Part shown: one piece after another, positions 14,834-21,795 of the stretch | How the letters are laid out: each line of letters starts with the position of its first letter | Position numbering within the stretch: position 1 is the first letter of the stretch | IMG/VR virus record: IMGVR_UViG_3300029268_000139 | Coordinates: 1 to 23,135 of that record | Reading direction: 5' to 3' (one strand) | DNA: 23,135 bases | Origin: a virus | Program-made: the position numbers and the translations under genes | The notes under the pieces: generated by a model | Seen by the model: only the letters and a program-made list of their open reading frames with translations | Told to the model about the DNA's origin: nothing | Database searches by the model: none

Positions 14834-15202
14834 ATGCCTTATAGTACACAAATAATTAACACAGTTAATAACTTTGCAACAAGCATTAATTATATAGGCA
14901 CAACCGTTGTAAGAACGCCAGTTACAAAAACTACTTCTAATAGCTATGGCGACGAGACCCTAACAGAAGGCACAGCAGAAAGCATTAATGTATATTTCAC
15001 AGTATATTCTGATGACTGGATTTATGATAAAGAAGGTAATATCAGAGGCGGTAATGCTTATATTATGTGCAAGTCAACCCAGACTATTAATTTAGATGAC
15101 AAGATAACCTATCAAAGTATTGACTATAGAGTTAAGAATGTTATCAAAAGATATGTTGGGGGGGTTTGTGTATTTCAAGATGCCAACCTATTTAGATTAT
15201 GA
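14834..15202 (+). CDS. Head closure / stopper-like neck protein
   Basis: ATG 14834 has GGGTGATAG just upstream, inside the end of the connector gene; an earlier in-frame ATG (14798) lacks a site. The 122-residue protein reads as a small beta barrel: VVRTPVTKTTSNSYGDETLT, then ESINVYFTVYS, then GNAYIMCKSTQTINLDDKITY and a closing YRVKNVIKRYVGGVCVFQDANLFRL. Short beta proteins with a KVGDxItY-like strand at this place act as head-closure (gp16-like) or stopper proteins that seal the packaged head. The assignment rests on size, fold impression and gene order. It overlaps the next gene by four bases (ATGA-type). Confidence 0.65.
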   Translation: MPYSTQIINTVNNFATSINYIGTTVVRTPVTKTTSNSYGDETLTEGTAESINVYFTVYSDDWIYDKEGNIRGGNAYIMCKSTQTINLDDKITYQSIDYRVKNVIKRYVGGVCVFQDANLFRL

Positions 15203-15612
15203 ATTTTAAAATTGATATTGACTATGCCTTGTTATTCAAACACATGCAACACGACCTAGTCAGAGAGATTGCCAGAAGGGCACCACAGTATGATATGGAT
15301 TTAATAGCCTCGCTTGCGCCACAGATAACATCTGAAGGCACACCTGTTTTAGAAATACTTGGCGAGCATTATGCTATTTACCTAGAGCGCGGGAACATAC
15401 CATTTGTGAGTGATGATACCGACAAGCTTAAGAGATGGTGCAAAGACAAACTTGGTAATGAGAATGCCTGGTATATGGTATTTCAACATATCAAGAAACA
15501 GGGTGTAAGACCACAAAAGTTTATGACGCAAACACTTAACGAAGAAATAACTCTAATTATAGCAAAAGCCCTACAACAGCCAGGGGTTGTTAAGATGTAC
15601 ATTAAAGAATAA
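15199..15612 (+). CDS. HK97 gp10-like neck/tail completion protein
   Basis: This 137-residue protein has helical ends around a short central sheet: LVREIARRAPQYDMDLIASLAP, then EILGEHYAIYLERG, and a C-terminal GVRPQKFMTQTLNEEITLIIAKAL. The R(P)QkF(m)..tl.E...ii.kAl ending is typical of the HK97 gp10 group, which follows the stopper gene and helps finish the head-tail joint. It starts inside the stop codon of the previous gene. It is the last gene of the head unit: the stop TAA coincides with the beginning of promoter copy C. Alternative: a tail terminator, but that role fits the next gene better. Confidence 0.72.
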   Translation: MNFKIDIDYALLFKHMQHDLVREIARRAPQYDMDLIASLAPQITSEGTPVLEILGEHYAIYLERGNIPFVSDDTDKLKRWCKDKLGNENAWYMVFQHIKKQGVRPQKFMTQTLNEEITLIIAKALQQPGVVKMYIKE

Positions 15613-15650
15613 TGTCTGTTTATAAATAACATAATACCCACTTATATTAT
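15610..15650 (+). promoter_or_regulatory. Late promoter copy C (TATA-like element)
   Basis: From the stop codon of the gp10-like gene onward, AATGTCTGTTTATAAATAAC (15611-15630) matches copies A and B at 18 of 20 positions. The two G-for-A changes lie before the TTTATAAATAAC core, which is unchanged. As in the other copies, a short C/A-containing spacer leads to an AT-rich patch (TTATATTATA, about 15642-15651). It precedes the tail unit and the structured leader. Confidence 0.62.
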
Positions 15651-15777
15651 ACTCCTTCCTTGTCTTACCTCTGCGGGATTCTGAAGGGTAGTCGAGAAAT
15701 CGATAGAACCCCGCATTTACTTCCAAGAGGGGGGAAAACGGAGCAAGGGAACGTGGTTATGCCAAGAGGCGAATAAT
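15650..15777 (+). ncRNA. Structured GC-richer leader RNA of the tail operon
   Basis: The stretch has about 49% G+C against clearly AT-rich surroundings, and contains no gene. The main hairpin at 15672-15715 has three stacked stems: TGCGGG/CCCGCA, a single A-C mismatch, then TTCT/AGAA, an 8-base one-sided bulge GAAGGGTA, and GTCGA/TCGAT closed by a GAAA tetraloop. It is flanked by CTCCTTCC (15652-15659), which can pair with GGAA (15733-15736) plus GGAG (15740-15743), enclosing the hairpin in a long-range stem. Near the start codon, GCC-AAGA-GGC (15761-15770) can hide the ribosome binding site, and TGG...CCA (15755-15764 region) competes for the same bases. It resembles a cis-regulatory leader or a stable small RNA. 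No known riboswitch class is recognised. Confidence 0.6.
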
Positions 15778-16464
15778 ATGGCTTATTTAAGCATAGTAAA
15801 CATAGAAAACGAGTTTTTAAACTTCCTTAGAAGTAGTGATATTTATACCATTACTGAGAGAGGTGTAACCACAGCAACTGATACTACAGTTATAACTGCC
15901 TTACCGCAGACTATAACCTTAAGCACTTCTTTGAAAAACATTAGAAGTGTTACTAATTCCAGCACAGCTTTAGTTCTTAAGCTAGGTACAAATTATACAA
16001 TGGACTTAGACGCAGGGACTATAACTATAACCTCTGGAGCAGTAGGCACTAATTCTATTGCTACTATTTATGATTCAGGAACAACAGACCATATATTCCC
16101 TGATTACCCTAGACCAAACCTGACAATTAGCTCGTTTCCGAGATGTGGGTTTGAAGTATATACCTGGTCAACAGACACTGGTGGGTTTGGCAATGTTAAT
16201 GTAACCGATTTTGGTATTGATGTAAGCTTATATGAATACGCAGATGATAGTGGCTCAGCACCACACGGTAGAAAGAAAGTTAAGCAGAGAATGGACGCTC
16301 TGAGACAGGCAATCATTACAGCACAGACAAACTTATACTATTGTAGTTATATAAAACCGCAGAATATGAGGGCTGTGGAATTATTAGATACTGATAAAGG
16401 CAAAGGAAAGATATATAAAATAAGTATAGATGTTTCAAGTAGAAACAATTATGAAATAAACTAA
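15778..16464 (+). CDS. Tail terminator-like protein with inserted beta domain
   Basis: This 228-residue protein has an N-terminal helix (VNIENEFLNFLRSSDIYT) and a C-terminal part with FPRCGFEVYTWSTDTGGFG, VNVTDFGIDVSLYEYAD, a helix with QRMDALRQAIITAQ and a last strand KIYKISIDVSSRN. Helix, sheet, long helix, strand is the plan of tail terminator proteins, which cap the tail tube and join it to the neck. About residues 28-100 form an extra Thr/Ser-rich beta segment (VLKLGTNYTMDLDAGTITI) lacking in minimal terminators. It is the first gene after the structured leader. The ribosome binding site GAGGCG (15766-15771) lies within a possible hairpin. The call is from layout and order. Confidence 0.62.
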   Translation: MAYLSIVNIENEFLNFLRSSDIYTITERGVTTATDTTVITALPQTITLSTSLKNIRSVTNSSTALVLKLGTNYTMDLDAGTITITSGAVGTNSIATIYDSGTTDHIFPDYPRPNLTISSFPRCGFEVYTWSTDTGGFGNVNVTDFGIDVSLYEYADDSGSAPHGRKKVKQRMDALRQAIITAQTNLYYCSYIKPQNMRAVELLDTDKGKGKIYKISIDVSSRNNYEIN

Positions 16465-16480
16465 AGGAGATAGATAAACC

Positions 16481-17416
16481 GTGACAGCAAATTCAACCCC
16501 GATAACTGCGGGGGTGCATTCATATTTAATATATGGAGCAGAAACAACATTTAAAACAGCAGGAACACTAGACAAGAACTTTGGGATAGTTAACAACTTC
16601 TCAGCGGATGTGAAGAATAGTCTTAACGAGCGTAGAGGCTTTGCTAATACTTCTGCAAGCGGTAGAAGGATTAGAGCATTCGCTCCAGGAGAGAGGAGTT
16701 ATGATTTATCAATAGACTGGGATGTAACGGATTTTGCATTTATGGAACATGTACTAGGTGCAGTTTCAGGGACAACAACAAAAACATATGTTGATGATGA
16801 TGCAGTTGATTCAATATCAATCGGTAACGAACTTGACAATGTCAATGTTGACAGAGAGAACTGGTTTACAGGATGCTGTTACGATTCGGTAACCTTGAAA
16901 GCAGCAATAAACGAACCACTTAATTGTTCAGCAAAGCTGACTGCAGCACATGGCAGTTTTGATGCAACATTAACTTCAAAAATTGCAGCTTCGGCAGTTG
17001 GCCCATACACGTTTGTAGGTGCGGTATTCGAGTTACCAAACGCCACAGCAATTGTTAATATTGTAGAAAGCTTTGATATTTCTATTAATAATAACTATAC
17101 CTACTTAAGAGGTAGTGCTAGAGAAATTGCCGCTGCAACCAAGGGGGCATTGGATATTACAATGAAATTTTCAACGGCGTATGTTGATGATTCGTTCTAT
17201 ACCAAAACGCTAGGTAGCGATGGTGTTAGTTCAGTAACCGCACCAACAGAGAATGCAACTGTAGAAATCACACTTACAAGAGGGTCAAGCAATGTAATAA
17301 TACTAGGAACACTTGCACCAATCGAGTCATACAACTTAGCACAACAATTGAATAGCCCAGTTAAGGAAGATATAACACTTAAGCTACAATGGATTTCAGT
17401 AGCTGAAACAGTATAA
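16481..17416 (+). CDS. Major tail tube protein
   Basis: The start is GTG 16481, with a strong AAAGGAGATAG site (16463-16473); no ATG competes. The 311-residue protein is mostly strands: GVHSYLIYGAETTFKTAG (typical lead of tail tube proteins), RSYDLSIDWDVTDFAFMEHVLGAVSG, CYDSVTLKAAINEPLNCSAKLTA, then NIVESFDISINNNYTYLRGSA and a terminal EDITLKLQWISVAE. The pair of long antiparallel strands around SFDISINNN is characteristic of tube subunits, which stack as hexamers around the tape measure. The position between terminator and chaperone is the standard one. It is likely the most abundant tail protein, in keeping with its strong ribosome binding site. Confidence 0.8.
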   Translation: MTANSTPITAGVHSYLIYGAETTFKTAGTLDKNFGIVNNFSADVKNSLNERRGFANTSASGRRIRAFAPGERSYDLSIDWDVTDFAFMEHVLGAVSGTTTKTYVDDDAVDSISIGNELDNVNVDRENWFTGCCYDSVTLKAAINEPLNCSAKLTAAHGSFDATLTSKIAASAVGPYTFVGAVFELPNATAIVNIVESFDISINNNYTYLRGSAREIAAATKGALDITMKFSTAYVDDSFYTKTLGSDGVSSVTAPTENATVEITLTRGSSNVIILGTLAPIESYNLAQQLNSPVKEDITLKLQWISVAETV

Positions 17417-17436
17417 ATATAAAAGGAGAGTAAGAC

Positions 17437-17805
17437 ATGAAAAGTATAACATTAGAAGACAAGGACAATAAACAAACCGAGGTATTCATTAGAGAATACA
17501 ACAATGAAGACCGTGAGATTATCACTAACGAGTGTGTTGAAATAGAATACTCTGCACAGGGCGGGGAGTCAAAGAAGATTAAGGGTGGAACTTTAAAGAA
17601 GTACACATTTATTTTAGGTGTGGCAAAGGCACCGTTCTTTACACAGGATATCTTAGATACACTAGGGGTTACTGATAGAATCTTAAAATCGAGAGTAGAA
17701 GAATATAAGATGGTAGACCCAAAGATTATCGATACCTTACTACCTGCAATCGCAGAGATAAACCAGATAGATGTTGAAGGCTTAGAGATTTTAAAAAAAA
17801 ACTAA
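17437..17805 (+). CDS. Tail assembly chaperone, short form (gpG-like)
   Basis: This 122-residue protein has a strong AAAGGAGAG ribosome binding site. It starts KSITLEDKDNKQTEVFIRE and ends in a helix (DTLLPAIAEINQIDVEGLEI) followed by a lysine run and stop at 17803. Size, position between tail tube and tape measure, and a slippery A-run at its very end match the gpG side of the G/GT chaperone pair that coats the tape measure during tail assembly (lambda is the model). The long form is listed separately. Sequence similarity to lambda gpG is not expected to be visible, since the family is defined more by context than by motifs. Confidence 0.75.
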   Translation: MKSITLEDKDNKQTEVFIREYNNEDREIITNECVEIEYSAQGGESKKIKGGTLKKYTFILGVAKAPFFTQDILDTLGVTDRILKSRVEEYKMVDPKIIDTLLPAIAEINQIDVEGLEILKKN

Positions 17806-17981
17806 AACACCATTTTATTGACGGTTTACCAGTAAAGGACACACTGGGTTTAGCGAGTAAAATAGACACAGCAAGGATATGTAATGTATATCATTTAACC
17901 ACAGAACAGGTTAAGTGGTTACCATACAAGAAATATTTAGAATATGCAGAGATTGCAAAATACATAGGCAAGGTTTTCTAA
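17437..17981 (+). CDS. Tail assembly chaperone, long form by -1 frameshift (gpGT-like)
   Basis: A -1 slip in the run of nine A bases (17793-17801) before AAC TAA would leave the short frame before its stop. Translation would continue at CTA 17802 through 59 codons to TAA 17979-17981, giving about 181 residues. The extension reads HHFIDGLPVKDTLGLAS and KWLPYKKYLEYAEIAKYIG, a helical domain ending in an aromatic/basic helix as in gpT-like domains. It has no good start codon or ribosome binding site of its own, yet is open right up to one base before the tape measure ATG. Long forms bind the tape measure and recruit tube subunits in lambda. The frameshift itself is inferred from sequence. Confidence 0.72.
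17791..17802 (+). promoter_or_regulatory. Programmed -1 frameshift slippery site
   Basis: TTA AAA AAA AAC in the zero frame contains the classical heptamer A AAA AAC (17796-17802), one codon before the stop TAA. P-site and A-site tRNAs can both re-pair after a one-base backward slip. T TTA AAA (17790-17796) overlaps as a second possible site. No clear downstream pseudoknot or hairpin was found by eye. Confidence 0.72.
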
Positions 17982-17982
17982 C

Positions 17983-19200
17983 ATGACAGACCAGACAGTA
18001 ATACTTAAAATCATACCAATCCTCTCAGCCGATGGATTAGGTGGCAACTTAGATAGAGGTAGTTCTGGTGGGAAGGGTGGGAGAACAACCGAAACATCTA
18101 ATCCAACTAGCAAGTCTAATAAAGGTGCTGGCGGGTCTAGTGTATTTGGTAAGTTTATGGCTGGCGTTAATTTCGCTCCAGCGGCAGCAGGTATTGCAGC
18201 AGCAGTAACTATCATTATGCAGATTATGAAAGACCTGTCCTGGGCGTTCAAGCCAGTAATGTCTGCAATAAGTGCAATATCAAAGATGTTGGGTATAATA
18301 TTTGTGCCGGTTATGCAAGCAATGATGTTTTTATTAGTGCCTATTTTACAAATATTAAGGCCTATAATGGCCATGATTAGGGTAATGATGAAACCATTTG
18401 AAGACGTTATTAGACGAGCACAAAGAACAATGGGACAAGCAGCAGTTGCTGAAGACTTTACAAGTATGGCATTAGCCGCAGGAATTGGATTAAATGCTAT
18501 GCTTTCAGGGTTAACTTCTTTTCTTACGGAGGCAATTTTGCGTAGTATGGTTGCCACTGCAAATGTAGTATTTCAATCATTAGGTGGTTTTTTTGTAGAC
18601 TTAGGTGCGGTTTTGCCAGATTGGTTAGGCGGTATATTTACCACAATAGGAAACACTATAAAAGCGACAGGCAATTTAGTTACTGATGATGCGAATTCAC
18701 TTATTACAGAAGCACTTGCGGAAATTAATGGGTATACTCTTACTGGGATGAATAATGCCTTGACTAAAATAGAAGGAACATTAAATAAAGATACGTTGGC
18801 ATTAGATACTACGAAGATTGAACAGATAGGCACAGATACTGTAAGTTCAGTAATGAGCTTAATAGGAAAGGTTGGTAGTACATTTATTGATGAAAAAACC
18901 GGGTTGCCTAGTCTAGCATCAGGAATATCCACTGGTTTTAAAGACGGTATAATATCGCCAGTAGAAGGTTTTATAAAAAAGTTAACTGAAGCAGCAAATA
19001 CAATTAACAGTATAAAAGTAGAGGTAAATAGCGGCACCAAAAATAGAGCACCAAGCAATTGGGCAGAAGAAACCGCAGCAACAGCGTATGTAGGATATCA
19101 ACGGTTATTTGGAAATAATAATGTAGAAGTAATAGGCAACACAAATACCAGTGGTGGTACTGGGTCAGGGGCTGGTGCAAGATGGCATTTGAAGATATAG
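17983..19200 (+). CDS. Tape measure protein
   Basis: This 405-residue protein starts one base after the stop of the chaperone long form. A Gly/Ser/Lys-rich N-terminal stretch (about 18-55) is followed by a hydrophobic region (about 64-135) with membrane-like segments (IAAAVTIIMQIM, LGIIFVPVMQAMMFLLVPIL, PIMAMIRVMM). After it come helical segments rich in Ala, Gly and Thr, and a Gly-rich end. This matches tape measure proteins, which set tail length and help DNA cross the envelope. At roughly 1.5 angstrom per residue the tail would be near 60 nm, short for a siphovirus (inference). There are no muralytic domain motifs. It overlaps the next gene by 19 bases. Confidence 0.8.
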   Translation: MTDQTVILKIIPILSADGLGGNLDRGSSGGKGGRTTETSNPTSKSNKGAGGSSVFGKFMAGVNFAPAAAGIAAAVTIIMQIMKDLSWAFKPVMSAISAISKMLGIIFVPVMQAMMFLLVPILQILRPIMAMIRVMMKPFEDVIRRAQRTMGQAAVAEDFTSMALAAGIGLNAMLSGLTSFLTEAILRSMVATANVVFQSLGGFFVDLGAVLPDWLGGIFTTIGNTIKATGNLVTDDANSLITEALAEINGYTLTGMNNALTKIEGTLNKDTLALDTTKIEQIGTDTVSSVMSLIGKVGSTFIDEKTGLPSLASGISTGFKDGIISPVEGFIKKLTEAANTINSIKVEVNSGTKNRAPSNWAEETAATAYVGYQRLFGNNNVEVIGNTNTSGGTGSGAGARWHLKI

Positions 19201-19667
19201 ACAGTGATGTTAATTTAATAGTAAACGGAATCACATTTACATTCCTCGCAGGAGAGGTACAGTCAGTAGAATCCGTGGTTACTCAAAACCCAGACAAGAT
19301 ACCAATATATGGTTCTGGCCCAATGGGAGGATATGTATTTAATTTTGATGGGGCAGTAAAGACGATAACAGTAACAGGGGTATTAGGTCTGGCACCAAGC
19401 ACTAGAACTAGCTCAGGAACCATAACTACAATTAAACAACAGAAGCAATGGCTTGAATCCTTGTGTGCAGGCAATGCAGATTCTATAACATTTAATAGTG
19501 AATACGAATCAGAAACCTGTGATGTTCTAACCGGGGCAACAAGCCCGTATCAATCACACTTTATACAAACAAAAGGGGTAGTTGCTACACTAAGGACTAT
19601 AAGAGAAGAAGGCAAGGTTGATTATCTTCCTTATACTTTACAACTGGTAATAGGTGATGTAATCTGA
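19182..19667 (+). CDS. Distal tail-like protein
   Basis: This 161-residue protein starts inside the tape measure gene. It is mainly beta: VNLIVNGITFTFLAGEVQSV, then GPMGGYVFNFDGAVKTITVTGVL, a helix KQQKQWLESLCAG, and LPYTLQLVIGDVI at the end. The order N-terminal strands, 'fdGa.k.I.v.G', a helix with W-x-x-x-L, and a final YTLQLV strand fits a distal tail protein or small baseplate ring subunit that caps the tube and carries the hub. Position directly after the tape measure agrees. Two Cys (about 94 and 111) are present. A LysM-bearing gp53-like protein was considered but no LysM motif is visible. Confidence 0.6.
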   Translation: MAFEDIDSDVNLIVNGITFTFLAGEVQSVESVVTQNPDKIPIYGSGPMGGYVFNFDGAVKTITVTGVLGLAPSTRTSSGTITTIKQQKQWLESLCAGNADSITFNSEYESETCDVLTGATSPYQSHFIQTKGVVATLRTIREEGKVDYLPYTLQLVIGDVI

Positions 19668-19675
19668 CTCTAGGT

Positions 19676-21652
19676 TTGCCGACGCTGACAAAAGTCACAA
19701 TTAATAGTATAGATGTAACTAGCTGTTTGAATAGCTGGGCAATCGATGTTGCAGAGTCTAATGATAAAATAAAGATAATGGACGTTATACTTTCCAGGTC
19801 GGTTCAAACATTACTTAATATTTATGATGATAGTCTTACATATTTACCAATAGAAATCACAAGAGGCATACTAACCTCGACAGAAGATATTGTTTTTAAA
19901 GGGTATATTAAAACCTTTTCTCTAGTTTATGGAAAATTAAATTTAGTGTGTGCTGACAAGCTCTATGAAACAACCAAGCGAACGGTTACTTATTCTTATG
20001 ATAAAGATATCGACCCAAGCGCGGGCAAGGTTTCAGAAATATTTATTGACCTTATTAATTCATACACTACACTAACTGCAGACTCTACAAGCGTGACAGA
20101 CTCGGGAACAGAATATATAATTGAAAAACTAATATGTAAAGCTGACACAGTTTATGATAAATGTAAATTTCTTTCAGAGCTTTTAGGCTGGATGTTCTAT
20201 TACGATGCTGATGATGACAAGGTACACTTCCATCCAATCGGAGAGAATGTAAACTCAACAACAATCATTGACAACGAGAACATCGCAGTCACTCCTGTTT
20301 GGAACACAGACGAGTCTAATATTTATAACACAATTTTACTAGAAGGTGCAATCCAAGAAGTACAGACTTTCGAGAACGGAAGAATAGGCACTGCGTCTGG
20401 ATACACGACAAGCTCAATACAACTTAACTATGAACCCATCAGTGTCAGAGTCTTATGTGATGCATCTGACCCACCAACAACCGAACGGACAATCGGTGTA
20501 CAAAACAGCACACTTACTTATGAAGCATACATTGACAAAACCAAGAAACAAGTTATTTGGAATACAACAACATACACTCCTGGTGCTAGCGATTATGTAA
20601 TTGTACAGTACACTTATATGCGACCAACACCGGTACTTGTAAGTGACGATGCAAGCATTGCATTATACGGGGTAAAGGACTGTAAGCTCACAAAAGACGA
20701 AATTAAGAACGTTGCAGATGCAGAAGTATATGCTAACCAATATTTACAAGACCACAAAGACCCAATACAAACTTGTACACTAAAAGTAGTTAATGTTTCA
20801 GACCTTAATATCAACCAAGGAATTAACATAGTAGACAGACCTAATAATAAAACAGGGCTTTATAAAATTACAAGAGTCAAGAAAGCTTTCCCATATAACT
20901 TCGACGAGATAAGCGTTACAACCGACATACTCCAAGAAAGCGATTATATGTATAATGTTGTCAAGAGAATCAGACAGCTCGAGAACGAAGGGAAGGACGA
21001 TTTCAGTTCGTTAATTACAATCAAACAATACTCAGACAATTTGATATACGAAAACAGATACATTAAAACAGACCACACTTATCTCACAGGCGATACTTTG
21101 ATATTTGACCACCCAACAATGGGGGTGTTAGACACTGGAACTTTCTACGATTCAAGTAGCACGCCATTCATATTGGGGCACCCAGTATATGGTGTTTTAG
21201 GCACTTCTACTCTAGGCGGTGGAGCGATGTACACGGATACAGAATACTTAGACACAGAATTAAACTATGTCGAATTATTCTATGATGACGAGTTCAAAGA
21301 TGCAAGCACTACCGCAGATTGGAACACTACTACTATGAGTTTAGAAGTAGCAAGCGGAGAAATTGCGGTATCTAAATCAATATTAGTAGATGTTTTTGGT
21401 GCAGATAACTCATTTAAAACTGTGCAGTTCGTAATCGAAGGCACGGCAATAGATGGGCTGGTTTATCAAATTGGTGAATATAATAACTCAGCAATAACTT
21501 ATACTACTATTCCAACTACTGGTACAACAACTTCCCAAACAAGTTCGGCAGTTTCAATAACTGGCACGAACAAGTATGGAATCAACTGGAAGATAACAAA
21601 TTCAGGAGCAACAGGGACTATTACAAAATTAATAATCAGGTATACCAAATGA
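19676..21652 (+). CDS. Baseplate hub / tail-associated (Tal-like) protein
   Basis: This 658-residue protein (from TTG) opens with a split beta domain: VTINSIDVTSCLNSWAID, then VFKGYIKTFSLVYGKLNLVCADKLYE, and FLSELLGWMFYYDADDDKVHFHP. The middle has IYNTILLEGA and a domain with CDASDPPTTERTIG, followed by ADAEVYANQYLQDHKDPIQTCTLKV and INIVDRPNNKTGLYKITRVKK. This sequence of elements is that of gp27/Tal-type hub proteins at the tail tip. The C-terminal third carries a doubled motif (HPTMGVLDTGTF and HPVYGVLGTSTL) and a beta-sandwich end, probably for surface binding. The start is uncertain: TTG 19676 is far from AGGTGATG (19652-19659), while CTG 19664 is ideally spaced but unusual. Confidence 0.72.
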   Translation: MPTLTKVTINSIDVTSCLNSWAIDVAESNDKIKIMDVILSRSVQTLLNIYDDSLTYLPIEITRGILTSTEDIVFKGYIKTFSLVYGKLNLVCADKLYETTKRTVTYSYDKDIDPSAGKVSEIFIDLINSYTTLTADSTSVTDSGTEYIIEKLICKADTVYDKCKFLSELLGWMFYYDADDDKVHFHPIGENVNSTTIIDNENIAVTPVWNTDESNIYNTILLEGAIQEVQTFENGRIGTASGYTTSSIQLNYEPISVRVLCDASDPPTTERTIGVQNSTLTYEAYIDKTKKQVIWNTTTYTPGASDYVIVQYTYMRPTPVLVSDDASIALYGVKDCKLTKDEIKNVADAEVYANQYLQDHKDPIQTCTLKVVNVSDLNINQGINIVDRPNNKTGLYKITRVKKAFPYNFDEISVTTDILQESDYMYNVVKRIRQLENEGKDDFSSLITIKQYSDNLIYENRYIKTDHTYLTGDTLIFDHPTMGVLDTGTFYDSSSTPFILGHPVYGVLGTSTLGGGAMYTDTEYLDTELNYVELFYDDEFKDASTTADWNTTTMSLEVASGEIAVSKSILVDVFGADNSFKTVQFVIEGTAIDGLVYQIGEYNNSAITYTTIPTTGTTTSQTSSAVSITGTNKYGINWKITNSGATGTITKLIIRYTK

Positions 21653-21795
21653 GTGAATATTGTATAATGTGTAAAGAAGACACATATCATAAAGTTATAA
21701 AAGAATTTAAAACCCTCAAAGGCAAGAAGGTATGGGTGGCTTGCGAGAAATGTAATAATATTAAACTAAGAGTGATAGAAAATGATAGTAGATAA
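21649..21795 (+). CDS. Small zinc-ribbon protein, 48 residues
   Basis: The ATG at 21649 overlaps the hub gene's stop (ATGA), and the gene's end overlaps the next start by 14 bases, so it bridges two virion genes with no slack. The protein MSEYCIMCKEDTYHKVIKEF continues through KGKKVWVACEKCNNIKLRVI and has two CxxC knuckles (Cys5/Cys8 and Cys32/Cys35) with a basic stretch between. It should bind one zinc ion. A nucleic acid or protein contact is possible. It is unusual inside the tail-tip cluster. The function is unknown. It resembles the zinc-ribbon gene at 985-1221 in layout but not clearly in sequence. Confidence 0.7.
   Translation: MSEYCIMCKEDTYHKVIKEFKTLKGKKVWVACEKCNNIKLRVIENDSR

Noticed and set aside
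15672-15760. tRNA or known ribozyme in the tail leader
   Set aside because: No acceptor stem with CCA, anticodon arm or T-loop pattern is present. GAAA and GTGGTTA fragments recall hammerhead or pistol pieces, but the required core sequences are missing.
17937-18557. Reverse-strand frame of 206 codons opposite the tape measure
   Set aside because: Its hydrophobic look comes from the complement of the tape measure's own codons; the + strand gene fits order, overlap and family.
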